A stretch of DNA of 64,000 nucleotides from Anaerolineales bacterium (GTDB lineage Bacteria; Chloroflexota; Anaerolineae; Anaerolineales; Villigracilaceae): assembly GCA_016789305.1 (NCBI GenBank), contig JAEURJ010000013.1, forward strand, positions 372,001 to 436,000, written 5' to 3'. A program made the position numbers and the translations under genes. The notes beneath the pieces were generated by a model. The model worked only from the letters and a program-made list of their open reading frames with translations, searched no databases and had not been told where the DNA came from. Each line of letters opens with the position of its first letter. Within the stretch, counting starts at the first letter, position 1. Positions 42,665 to 51,015 of this stretch are shown here, piece after piece.

Positions 42665-44269
42665 TTAACCTCTCCTTCTGCGGGCGATCCAGGAGGAAAC
42701 ACCCATGAAGACGATGGCGCCGGGGATGACGAGCACGGACAGGAGGATCATGACGATGAAACTGAATCCACTTACCGGGAGCATCATGCGGGGTGTCTGG
42801 CTGCGCGGGGTGATGTTGATGATCTCATCTTGATTTGCGGCCCAGTCCACCGAGTTGATGAACATGCTGGCATTTCCGTAGGCGTCAAAGATGTCGTCGG
42901 AGGCAAAGAGGGAATTGCCCGTTACAACAACACGTCCGCCTGTGCTGGTATTTTCTCCGGCCGCAGCCATGGTGAGCGGGGCGGTGAAATCCACCCCTTG
43001 ATCGAATTGATACTGGCTCGTGTCGCTGCTCAAATCGGTTTCACCCCAGGATTGTTCCGAGGTGCTGAGCAGATTTGTGAGCGTCACGTTTTCAACAGGG
43101 GTCGCTGAAAGTGATATGCTGCGTGCCTTTGGCATGATGATCACGTAGGTTAGATCTTGAGTGATCGGGTGTTGTTCAAACGTTGCCGAGATCGCGTTCA
43201 AGACTTGCTGGCTGGATTGGTCGAAGATCAAGTCGTTGTTGAGGGTGATGCCCCAGTCTTTTTCGAGATAGGAAGCAAGAGGGTCGGGGTCTTCCCCAAA
43301 TTGTGTAACCACAGTGGGGTCTTCCATGACAACGAGTGAACCGCCGGCGTCCACATATTTTTTGAGCAGATTGACTTCACTGCTTGAAACAGGTTTCTGC
43401 GGACCAGCGATGATGACTGCAAGGGCATCGTCTGGGATCTTGTTTGTGGCAAGGAGGTTGAGTGTTTTGACCGTATAATTTTTGGAGGTCAAATTGCTCT
43501 TGGCGGTGGAGAAGGAAATTTGATCTCCGCTGGCGGCGTCAATGCTGCCTTCGCCGTGACCTTCAAGGAAGTACACCACTCGCTCGGTGGGACTGATCAA
43601 GCGGATAAGCGTGCGGGTCAACTCGGTTTCGGAAGATGAAGTGGCGAGTTGTTTGGTCTCGCCCATGGCGAGCAGGATCTTTCCATCACCGGTTACGCCG
43701 GCGTCACGTGCGGCCACTGGATCCAGATCGGGATCGACAAATTCATAGTCGAACTTGCCGTTGCTGTTGGCCTTGAATTTTTGAAGCATTTCCCTTGCGC
43801 TGGTATCGTCAATGTTCGTCGAGTAGAAAGCGGTGGCTTTCACTTTTTCAGGAAGGGTGGAAAGCGCCTGTAAGGTTTCCTTGGCCAGAGTGTTCGACTT
43901 GTCTTCGGTCAGATCCCAGGGTTTGCCGGGATTCTGATAAACAAGGTAGTTCACCGTGAAGAGGATGCCGATAAATGCCAGAGCGAGGATCAGCGAGTTG
44001 GAACCGTAGCGGGCCTGGCGTCCGGTAATGAAGCGGCGGATCGAATCGGGGGACATGATGGCGTAATAAGCCAGCCCCAGAACGAGCAGCGCACCGCTGA
44101 TCTGCAGAGCAATGTTCAAGCGATCGACGTTTTCGATCTGGAATATTGCGGCCGAAACCATGCCTTTGGCGGCACCGAGTAATCCTGTTGCAATACAGGC
44201 CACTAATGCGACAATCAAGCCAATGAAGGCGTATTGAGCGTTGGAGTTTTTCTTATTTTTAGGAGCCAT
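42665..44269 (-). CDS. GldG-like (ABC_transp_aux) protein
   Basis: A 534-residue protein. Three N-terminal helices (residues 13-35, 50-70, 84-105), then an external domain with KPWDLTEDKSNTLAKETLQAL, VKATAFYSTN, RVVYFLEGHGEGSID and YVDAGGSLVVMEDPTV, the blocks of the GldG/ABC-type auxiliary family, and a C-terminal helix (FSFIVMILLSVLVIPGAIVF). GldG works with a GldA ATPase and GldF permease in Bacteroidota; here these lie upstream. The ATG at 44269 overlaps the permease stop by one base (TAATG). Confidence 0.88.
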   Translation of the reverse strand: MAPKNKKNSNAQYAFIGLIVALVACIATGLLGAAKGMVSAAIFQIENVDRLNIALQISGALLVLGLAYYAIMSPDSIRRFITGRQARYGSNSLILALAFIGILFTVNYLVYQNPGKPWDLTEDKSNTLAKETLQALSTLPEKVKATAFYSTNIDDTSAREMLQKFKANSNGKFDYEFVDPDLDPVAARDAGVTGDGKILLAMGETKQLATSSSETELTRTLIRLISPTERVVYFLEGHGEGSIDAASGDQISFSTAKSNLTSKNYTVKTLNLLATNKIPDDALAVIIAGPQKPVSSSEVNLLKKYVDAGGSLVVMEDPTVVTQFGEDPDPLASYLEKDWGITLNNDLIFDQSSQQVLNAISATFEQHPITQDLTYVIIMPKARSISLSATPVENVTLTNLLSTSEQSWGETDLSSDTSQYQFDQGVDFTAPLTMAAAGENTSTGGRVVVTGNSLFASDDIFDAYGNASMFINSVDWAANQDEIINITPRSQTPRMMLPVSGFSFIVMILLSVLVIPGAIVFMGVSSWIARRRRG

Positions 44270-45015
44270 TAGCGCCATCTCCGAATTTCAATTGCAGTGG
44301 TGCCGACGAACAAGCCCAGTGCAGTGAGGCTTAAGTAGTAAACCACATCTCCCAAATTGATGGTTCCATTATTGATGGATTGAGAGAAATGGGTCGAGAG
44401 ACTGAGGTAATTGAGAACTTCGCCGCCGGTCGGTAAATAACTTGCGGGCAGACTGACCATGAACCAAAGGAAGAAAAACAGCCCGAGTGTTACGAAGAAT
44501 GCAGCGAACTGGTTGCTGAATATGGCGGAAATGCCGACGCCCAGTGCAAGCAGTGCTCCGCTGACAAGGATGATGCCGAGATAGGCGGCGATGATCAACT
44601 TCCAATCAAGGCTGGGGGAAACGTAATTGTTCATGATGACAGGGAAGATGAGGGTAAAGGCTGCCAGCAAAAGAACAAACATAAAAGCGCCCAGCCATTT
44701 GCCGGCGATCAATTCAAAATCGCGGACAGGTGACGTGAGCAGAAGTTCCAGTGTTCCCATGCGGGCTTCATCGGAAAGCAGGCGCATGGTCAACGCCGGG
44801 CTGAGGAAGATCAACAAGAAGATAAAAAGCCATGTGATCGGTGTGGCTTCCGGAGCGCTGCTGCCGCCGTACAATGCCTGCTGCGATGTGGCGAACATGA
44901 TGATGCAGAAGTAAATCCCGATGGGCAGGAAGATGGCCAGGGCCACCACATACGCCAGCGGACTGCTGAAGTAATTATCGTATTCGCGTTTTGCGATTGT
45001 CCAAATATTTTTCAT
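44269..45015 (-). CDS. ABC-2 type (GldF-like) permease
   Basis: A 248-residue permease with six helices. The start MKNIWTIAKREYDNYFSSPLAYV is typical of ABC-2 permeases; LSDEARMGTLELLLTSPVRDFELIAGKWLGA is the cytoplasmic coupling helix. It pairs with the ATPase 10 bases upstream and GldG-like and DUF4340 proteins downstream. GAGGACC precedes the ATG. Its cargo is not known in non-gliding bacteria. Confidence 0.9.
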   Translation of the reverse strand: MKNIWTIAKREYDNYFSSPLAYVVALAIFLPIGIYFCIIMFATSQQALYGGSSAPEATPITWLFIFLLIFLSPALTMRLLSDEARMGTLELLLTSPVRDFELIAGKWLGAFMFVLLLAAFTLIFPVIMNNYVSPSLDWKLIIAAYLGIILVSGALLALGVGISAIFSNQFAAFFVTLGLFFFLWFMVSLPASYLPTGGEVLNYLSLSTHFSQSINNGTINLGDVVYYLSLTALGLFVGTTAIEIRRWR

Positions 45016-45025
45016 GAGGTCCTCG

Positions 45026-45955
45026 TTATTTCTTCTTGGCTTCGTTGCTGGTGAGTTCGAGGAAGATCTCTTCCAGGCTCATGCCAAGCGGACGCAGTTC
45101 AAGCAAGTCGTAACCGGATTTGATGATCTGCTTTGCGACTTCAGGACGCAAGTCCTTGCCGGAAGCGAATTCGAATTCCACGGCGCCGTCGTTCTTTAAT
45201 TCCACGTCGCGAACACCTTTGATCAATTTGATCGCCTTGGCAAGTTCTTCGTCTGCCTCGCCGCGCACGCGGATGATCACGCGCTCTGCGCCGAGCAGGC
45301 GGGCCTGCAGGTTTTCGGTGGTGTCTTCGGCAACGATCTTGCCTTTGTTGATGATCAAAACGCGGTCACAGATATTCTGCGCTTCATTCAAAAGGTGGGT
45401 GGAGAGCAAAACGGTGCGTTCCTTGCCGATCTCGCGGATCAGCTCGCGAACTTCCACGACCTGGCCAGGATCCAAACCGATGGTGGGTTCGTCCAGGATC
45501 AGTACCTCGGGTTTGTGCAGCAAAGCCTGAGCAAGACCCACTCTTTGACGCATACCCTTGGAGAGGTTGCCGATATAACCATTGGCACGGTCACCGAGCC
45601 CAACCATGCCCAGCACTTCATCCACACGATCTTCCACATTGGGAACACCGCGGAGGTCGCCCATATACTTTAAGTAATCGGCCACCACCATTTCCGTGTA
45701 AAGCGGAACTGTTTCCGGTAAATAGCCGACTCGTTTGCGGGCCTCGAGCGATTCTTCCACAACGTTATAGCCGGCCACGATGGCTTCGCCATCCGTGGGC
45801 GGCATGTAGCCTGTGAGGATACGCATGGTTGTGGTCTTCCCGGCTCCGTTGGGGCCGAGAAAGCCGACGATTTCACCCTGGTGCGCATCAAAATTCAGGT
45901 TATTAATGGCGCGGCGTGCGCCGTAGTCCTTTGTAAGACCACTGACTTTGATCAT
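45026..45955 (-). CDS. ABC transporter ATP-binding protein (GldA-like)
   Basis: A 309-residue ATPase. Walker A LGPNGAGKTTTMRIL, Q-loop TGYMPPTDGEAI, signature LSKGMRQRVGLAQALLHKP, Walker B LILDEPTIGLDPGQ and the switch His in LLSTHLLNEAQ. The C-terminal 90 residues form a regulatory domain ending EEIFLELTSNEAKKK. AAGGAGAGG precedes the ATG. First gene of the GldA-GldF-GldG-DUF4340 operon; transcription of the block starts in 45956-46100. Confidence 0.95.
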   Translation of the reverse strand: MIKVSGLTKDYGARRAINNLNFDAHQGEIVGFLGPNGAGKTTTMRILTGYMPPTDGEAIVAGYNVVEESLEARKRVGYLPETVPLYTEMVVADYLKYMGDLRGVPNVEDRVDEVLGMVGLGDRANGYIGNLSKGMRQRVGLAQALLHKPEVLILDEPTIGLDPGQVVEVRELIREIGKERTVLLSTHLLNEAQNICDRVLIINKGKIVAEDTTENLQARLLGAERVIIRVRGEADEELAKAIKLIKGVRDVELKNDGAVEFEFASGKDLRPEVAKQIIKSGYDLLELRPLGMSLEEIFLELTSNEAKKK

Positions 45956-46131
45956 TGCCTCTCCTTAAATATGAAATAAATGGGTTTTGGGTATTCGCAA
46001 GCAAAAGGCACGGCCTGTTGTGCGGGCTGTGCCTAATATGTTTTACCGTTGATTACTATACAATAGGACGAGTCGCAAAGTCAAGCGGGTTGATAACTTC
46101 TAATCTAATGCTAATCTCGTACAAAAAAGAC

Positions 46132-46137
46132 TATAAT
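46132..46137 (+). promoter_or_regulatory. -10 box (TATAAT) 6 bases before the AlaX start
   Basis: TATAAT, then 6 bases, then the ATG at 46144, with no Shine-Dalgarno. The transcript is predicted to begin at the start codon. The -35 is poor. Confidence 0.5.
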
Positions 46138-46143
46138 TGAAAA

Positions 46144-46863
46144 ATGACCGACCTGCTTTATCAAACCGATGCCTATCTTAAAGAATTTTCAGCCGTCGTT
46201 ACCGCTGCGGACTCTGAAACTCGTGCCATTGTGCTGGATCGCTCGGCGTTTTACCCTGGAGGAGGTGGCCAACCCTGTGATTTTGGGACTTTGGAAATTG
46301 GCGGTGTGACCTATTCTGTGGAAAAAGTAAAGAAACAAGGTGATGACGTCCACCATTTCCTCGGCGGAAGCGAATCCTTGCCGCTCATAAATTCCGCCGC
46401 ACGCGGGACCCTGGACTGGGTACGGCGACACCAGTTGATGCGTACTCATACAGCCATGCATATCCTGTGCGGAACAGTCTTCCGTGATTACGGCGCGAAG
46501 GTGACCGGTGGAGATATGGAGCCACTCAAGGGTCGTATGGATTTTGAATTCGAGACCATGCGTGGAGAGTTGGTCCATGAGATCGAAGCAGCGATCAATG
46601 CCGAGGTCCAAAAAGGACGCGAGATTCGGGTCAAGATTCTCCCCCGCGAAGAGGCATTCCAAATCCCCGATCTGATCCGAACCAAGATCAATTTACTTCC
46701 CGAGGGAATTTTACAAGTGCGCACAGTGGAGATCGCCGGCCTGGATTTGCAAGCGGACGGCGGAACGCATGTAGCGAACACCTCCGAGGTGGGAAAGATC
46801 AAGGTTGCCGATTACAAAAGCAAGGGTGCGATCAACAAACGGATTTATGTTGAAATTGAGTAA
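46144..46863 (+). CDS. Alanyl-tRNA editing protein (AlaX)
   Basis: A 239-residue stand-alone editing enzyme that hydrolyses Ser- or Gly-tRNA(Ala). The zinc motif RTHTAMHILCGTVF (HxxxH) is at about residue 100; the second motif reads LQADGGTHVANTSEVG, with Asp where AlaRS has Cys before GGTH. N-terminal DRSAFYPGGGGQPCDFGTL is the AlaX/AlaRS second-domain opening. A start 6 bases after TATAAT suggests a leaderless message. Length is that of the AlaX-M group. Confidence 0.9.
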   Translation: MTDLLYQTDAYLKEFSAVVTAADSETRAIVLDRSAFYPGGGGQPCDFGTLEIGGVTYSVEKVKKQGDDVHHFLGGSESLPLINSAARGTLDWVRRHQLMRTHTAMHILCGTVFRDYGAKVTGGDMEPLKGRMDFEFETMRGELVHEIEAAINAEVQKGREIRVKILPREEAFQIPDLIRTKINLLPEGILQVRTVEIAGLDLQADGGTHVANTSEVGKIKVADYKSKGAINKRIYVEIE

Positions 46864-46945
46864 TTGAAACAATTGCTCAATTGTAAAATGGCGTGTAAAA
46901 TGTGTGCCGCCCAGATAAGCGAATAAAAACCAAAGGAGAATGTAA

Positions 46946-47350
46946 ATGAATAAAAAGTTGTCTATCTTGTTTGCCGTGATTGCATTGCTCGCTGCTACAC
47001 TGGCTTGTGGAACGTCTGCCCCGGCTGGCGTATCCAACGTCCGCATGGCTAGTGACGCGGAAGCAGCAAACATCACCACCACCTTCGCACCCACCGATAT
47101 CATCTATGTGTTTTTCGATGTCAATGAAGTGGAAACCGGTGCGGCCTTTCAGGTAAGATGGTACGCCTTGAATGTGGATGGTCAGGATCCCAATGAGCCT
47201 TTCACCGTTACGGATTATTCCTACAACGATGAATCCACGATCTATGCCCAGATCGAAAGCACAGACGGTGGTTTTCCTGCTGCGCAGTATAAAGTTGAGA
47301 TTTATTTGAACGATGCGTTGGTCGGCGAACAGCAATTCACTGTTCAATAA
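46946..47350 (+). CDS. Small lipoprotein
   Basis: A 134-residue protein with a lipoprotein signal (lipobox TLAC at about residue 20). The mature part begins with a Ser/Ala linker and continues as beta-rich sequence: DIIYVFFDVNEVETGAAFQVRWYAL, DYSYNDESTIYAQIES and AAQYKVEIYLNDALVGEQQFTV, suggesting an immunoglobulin-like or similar sandwich. AAGGAG precedes the ATG. No family recognised. It stands alone between AlaX and an aldo/keto reductase. Confidence 0.75.
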   Translation: MNKKLSILFAVIALLAATLACGTSAPAGVSNVRMASDAEAANITTTFAPTDIIYVFFDVNEVETGAAFQVRWYALNVDGQDPNEPFTVTDYSYNDESTIYAQIESTDGGFPAAQYKVEIYLNDALVGEQQFTVQ

Positions 47351-47445
47351 ATTTGTCCAGTTTTAGTGTTTGTGAAACACGGCTGCTATCTTGCGGTCGT
47401 GTTTTTCTTTAATTGGAGCTTATAATTCATAAAAATGGAGGCTCG

Positions 47446-48423
47446 ATGAATTACAAGAACCTTGGCAGGACTGGTCTCAAAGTTTCCTCTTTGTGCATGG
47501 GCACGATGCAATTTGGCTGGTCCCTCGATGAATCCGAATCTCATAAGATTCTTTCAGCCACCTACGAAGCAGAGGTCAATTTCTTTGACACAGCCGATGT
47601 CTATTCCAAATGGGTGCCCGGCAACCCCGGTGGAGTTGCCGAAGCCTACATCGGCAATTGGATGAAGCAGAACAAGATTCCACGCGACCAGATCGTACTG
47701 GCTACCAAGGTGCGCGGGGAAATGGGGAAGCAGCCCAATGATGAAGGTTTAAGTCGTGTTCACATCATGAATGCGGTGGAGGCTTCCCTGCGCCGTTTGC
47801 AAACAGATTATATTGATCTGTATCAGGCTCACTGGACAGACGAATCCACGCCAATCGAAGAAACGATGCGGGCTTTTGATGACCTGGTTCGGCAGGGAAA
47901 AGTCCGTTATGTGGGGGCTTCCAATTATGCTGCCTGGGAATTGATGCAGGCCCTCTGGGTATCAGATAAATACAATCTGGCTCGATACGATAGTTTGCAA
48001 CCTCACTATAACTTGATCAATCGCGACGAATTTGAGCGGGAACTCCGGGCTGTTTGCCAGACCTATGAACTTGCTGTGATTCCATACAGCCCCTTGGCTG
48101 GCGGGTTCTTAACAGGAAAGTATCGCAGAAACGAACCTCTGCCGGAAAGCAAACGAGCCGAGGGACGCAAGCGCGCCATGACCGAGAAGAATTTCTCCCT
48201 TCTCTATGAAATGGAAGCAATTGCCCTATTGCACAAGGCCTCCATTGCGCAAGTTGCCCTTGCATGGATGCTGGCGGACCCCGTCATTACCAGTCCCATC
48301 ATTGGTGCAACATCACTGGACCAGCTCAATGAAAATATTGGAGCATTAAAAATTCATCTGACATCTGAGGAGTTAACAACTTTGAATAATATTACAGCGT
48401 GGAAAGAAGACGACGAAGATTGA
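47446..48423 (+). CDS. Aldo/keto reductase
   Basis: A 325-residue AKR with catalytic FFDTADVYSKWVPG (Asp, Tyr), TKVRGEMG (Lys) and DLYQAHWTDE (His), then VRYVGASNYAAWE and the cofactor motif PIIGATSLDQLNENI. NADPH-linked reduction of a carbonyl is the family reaction; the substrate is unknown. GGAGG is 4 bases before the ATG; the longer frame to 47413 was rejected. A strong terminator follows. Confidence 0.9.
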   Translation: MNYKNLGRTGLKVSSLCMGTMQFGWSLDESESHKILSATYEAEVNFFDTADVYSKWVPGNPGGVAEAYIGNWMKQNKIPRDQIVLATKVRGEMGKQPNDEGLSRVHIMNAVEASLRRLQTDYIDLYQAHWTDESTPIEETMRAFDDLVRQGKVRYVGASNYAAWELMQALWVSDKYNLARYDSLQPHYNLINRDEFERELRAVCQTYELAVIPYSPLAGGFLTGKYRRNEPLPESKRAEGRKRAMTEKNFSLLYEMEAIALLHKASIAQVALAWMLADPVITSPIIGATSLDQLNENIGALKIHLTSEELTTLNNITAWKEDDED

Positions 48424-48440
48424 TTTCGTACCATCAGAAT

Positions 48441-48478
48441 AAAAACAGAGCCAACTTTTTACAGTTGGCTCTGTTTTT
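48441..48478. terminator. Bidirectional terminator after the aldo/keto reductase
   Basis: AAAAACAGAGCCAACT and its exact complement form a 16-bp stem with a 6-base loop and T-runs on both strands. Serves the converging FG-GAP gene too. Confidence 0.88.
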
Positions 48479-48488
48479 ATTTATTTCT

Positions 48489-50039
48489 TTATGAAAGAAT
48501 GACCTGACCGCAGTATTCGCACTTGTCCATGCCAAGCTCAAGGGTGCCGCCACAATTGGGGCAGTTGAACGTTTCCACTTTTACCTGATATCCCGCTGCC
48601 TTGAACGCTGCCTCATTCTCGGCGAGGTCTCCGCGCAGACGTTTGAGACGTGCAAGGTAGGCGTCGCCGGAAACCTCGCCAGCCTTTCTCAATCGTTCCA
48701 CATCCGCAATCGACTCTTTCAACATGCGACGTTCTGCATCCAGGCTTTCACGGCTTTTATCCTGGAACGAGACTTTCATCTCAGGCTTGGGCGGGATGGA
48801 GGCGAGGATGGCAGCAATGATCAGGATCACCGCTGAAACGATCAAGCCAACGACAAGCGGTGTGTATTTAAAGCCCGGAATGGAACTGAGATTAACTTTG
48901 TTGGTTTGCACTTCGCTTCCATCGGCAATGACCACATAACGTTCACCGCCCAGTTTTCCAATATCAATGCGGGTGATTCCGCTGGAGTGCTTGGGTAAAT
49001 TATTGCGGGTGCCGGTGTCGGTGAAAACTGCAACATTGCCTTGTTCATCGCCGATCACGGCTTCCTGTTTGCCGTCTTCGTTGATATCCAGCCCTGAGAT
49101 TTCGGTCACCTTGTCTGAAAGAGAGCCAGTCCAAAGTTGAGCGGCGGTCGTACCGTCAAAGGAAAAAGCCCAAATGCCGCCATCTTTTCCACCGACGATG
49201 ATCTCGCGGGAGGACGGATCCCCGTTCAATTCCACTTCCCGCACTTCGCTGACCGCCTGCCCAAGAGTTTTATTGAAAAGCGTACTGCCATCCCTGGCAG
49301 AATAAATAAAGAAATCGCCATATTCACTGCCGGTGAGAACTTCACTGTTGCCATCGCCGTTTAGGTCAAAAGCACGCATACGACGAATTTGACCTTGTCC
49401 ATTGTTCCAAAGGAAATTGCCGGTCCCGTCATACAAGCGGACGATGCCGCTGTGTGATGCGGCGGCGAGGTAGGTTTGGCCATCGATCTTGGCATCATCA
49501 AGGCCTCGAATTTCCTCGGAACCCATATTGGCTGTCCACAAAGGTTGACCATCCAAACCCAAAGCCAGGAGATTGCTGGAAGTATCGCCCAGGACAATTT
49601 GAGGTCCGGAGGCGAAGCGGATCAATGCCACTCGGGCAGGTGTACCAATGTTGAGTGCAAAGGCAATTGTGGAGGATTGTCCGTTGGTGATCACATCCAC
49701 ACCGTTTGAATGAAACACGATGATGTCTTCCGTGCCATCCCCATTCACATCGCCGAGCGAGGTTTTCGGCTGGCTGTAGGCAAAAGACCAAAGCAGGCTG
49801 CCATCGCCATTGTAAACTGTGACGTTCTGCGTGTTTTGAATGAAGAGCTCATCCTGACCATCGCCGGTAAGGTCGATGACCTTCATGCTTTCAGCAGTGT
49901 TGTAGGGCTGTGACCATGCGGTATCGCTGCCGAATTTATCGGCAGTCACTGCGCCGCTGAAAGAGAACACACCAGCGACGACCATCACAAGACAGATCAA
50001 AACAAGCGCGACGACAAAGGGAATGATTTTACGACTCAT
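48489..50039 (-). CDS. Membrane-anchored FG-GAP beta-propeller protein with C-terminal zinc ribbon
   Basis: A 516-residue protein. Helix 1 (residues 7-29) precedes an exported beta-propeller built of FG-GAP-like repeats with calcium loops: DLTGDGQDELFIQN, DVNGDGTEDIIVF, DLNGDGNSEVLTGS and DINEDGKQEAVIGD. A second helix (about residues 395-417) leads to a cytoplasmic tail with a predicted coiled coil (RESLDAERRMLKESIADVERL) and a zinc ribbon, CPNCGG...CEYCG at the very end. A surface propeller joined to an intracellular zinc ribbon is an unusual layout suggesting signalling or assembly. It starts 1 base after the neighbour's stop. No family name. Confidence 0.75.
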   Translation of the reverse strand: MSRKIIPFVVALVLICLVMVVAGVFSFSGAVTADKFGSDTAWSQPYNTAESMKVIDLTGDGQDELFIQNTQNVTVYNGDGSLLWSFAYSQPKTSLGDVNGDGTEDIIVFHSNGVDVITNGQSSTIAFALNIGTPARVALIRFASGPQIVLGDTSSNLLALGLDGQPLWTANMGSEEIRGLDDAKIDGQTYLAAASHSGIVRLYDGTGNFLWNNGQGQIRRMRAFDLNGDGNSEVLTGSEYGDFFIYSARDGSTLFNKTLGQAVSEVREVELNGDPSSREIIVGGKDGGIWAFSFDGTTAAQLWTGSLSDKVTEISGLDINEDGKQEAVIGDEQGNVAVFTDTGTRNNLPKHSSGITRIDIGKLGGERYVVIADGSEVQTNKVNLSSIPGFKYTPLVVGLIVSAVILIIAAILASIPPKPEMKVSFQDKSRESLDAERRMLKESIADVERLRKAGEVSGDAYLARLKRLRGDLAENEAAFKAAGYQVKVETFNCPNCGGTLELGMDKCEYCGQVILS

Positions 50040-50984
50040 TTATGCAGCCTTTCGTTGTAAAAGTGAATAGGTAGATTTTAAAATGTTCAGGATGTGCTCC
50101 TGCTCCACATCTTCGAATGGAGAGTTGGCGACAACGTTGATCATGCCGCCTTCGGTGCTCAATGCGGCAATGGTGTACTTGCCGATATTCTGTCCCTGCC
50201 GGAAGGTGGGGCTGGGAACGATTTGATATGCCTGCGGGTTGACCACGATGCGGACTTTTAGTTCCTGTTCGCTGCCCTTGAATTTTTCAGGTTTCATTTT
50301 ATATTTCCCGCTGATACGGCTGCGTTTGGTATAGGATTTTCGCTTCTTGGATTTCTGGATCGCACTCACGCGCAGGACATTGCCGTCGTACAGCTTCGCT
50401 TTTAAAGAAAGCCATTGATCGGCAAAGTATTGGGTGGTGCGGTTTTGCGTGTCTTTTGTTTCGCGTGCCACCTTGGTTTGCAGCATGGCGCCCGTCAAGT
50501 CGAGGTGGCCCAAAAAGGTGGAACCGGGTTTGAGATCGTCGCGAAGTGTATGGATGATCTCCTTGGTGCCTTTGTACATCGGCGAAAATTCCTTGGAATC
50601 GCTTTTGCGCAAACTGCGCGCCATGATGAAAGCCGCAATCCATAATAAGATCCCGCCGCTTGTAAATATGAAAGAGAAATATCCGAGAACGATCAAAATC
50701 CCGTCGATCAGCATCAAACCCACGCCGGCAAGGAAGATCAGCATCGGAATCCAGCGCCACTTGTCGCCGGCGGATTCGGTTTTGCGAACTTTCGCCACAA
50801 ACGCATCCATGCCTTTCATGATCGAATCGGGTTTATCCGCGATCGAAACATAAACAGGGTTGAAATCTTTTTTGCCTGGGGCGGTGGAGGCAGGGGTGGT
50901 TTTCTTGCGGCCGGTATTCAGCAGATAAAAGAAAAGGGAAATAACAACGACAGCGAGTACGCCAACAACGCATAATAATGGCAT
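50040..50984 (-). CDS. Membrane protein of unknown function, partner of the FG-GAP protein
   Basis: A 314-residue protein. Helix 1 at residues 3-22, then a Thr/Pro/Ala linker, two further helices near 82-125, and a long cytoplasmic or soluble domain with a Lys/Arg-rich segment (QKSKKRKSYTKRSRISGKY) that resembles a beta-rich, nucleic-acid or lipid-facing patch. GGAGG lies 5 bases before the ATG, and its stop abuts the FG-GAP start, so the pair is co-translated. No recognised domain. Confidence 0.7.
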   Translation of the reverse strand: MPLLCVVGVLAVVVISLFFYLLNTGRKKTTPASTAPGKKDFNPVYVSIADKPDSIMKGMDAFVAKVRKTESAGDKWRWIPMLIFLAGVGLMLIDGILIVLGYFSFIFTSGGILLWIAAFIMARSLRKSDSKEFSPMYKGTKEIIHTLRDDLKPGSTFLGHLDLTGAMLQTKVARETKDTQNRTTQYFADQWLSLKAKLYDGNVLRVSAIQKSKKRKSYTKRSRISGKYKMKPEKFKGSEQELKVRIVVNPQAYQIVPSPTFRQGQNIGKYTIAALSTEGGMINVVANSPFEDVEQEHILNILKSTYSLLQRKAA

Positions 50985-51002
50985 TCATTCCTCCGAGTGA
51001 CT

Positions 51003-51008
51003 TATAAT
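51003..51008 (+). promoter_or_regulatory. -10 box (TATAAT) 7 bases before the glycosyltransferase start
   Basis: TATAAT, 7 bases, ATG at 51016, no Shine-Dalgarno. Probable leaderless message. The gap to the divergent gene is only 31 bases. Confidence 0.5.
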
Positions 51009-51015
51009 TCAAAGA

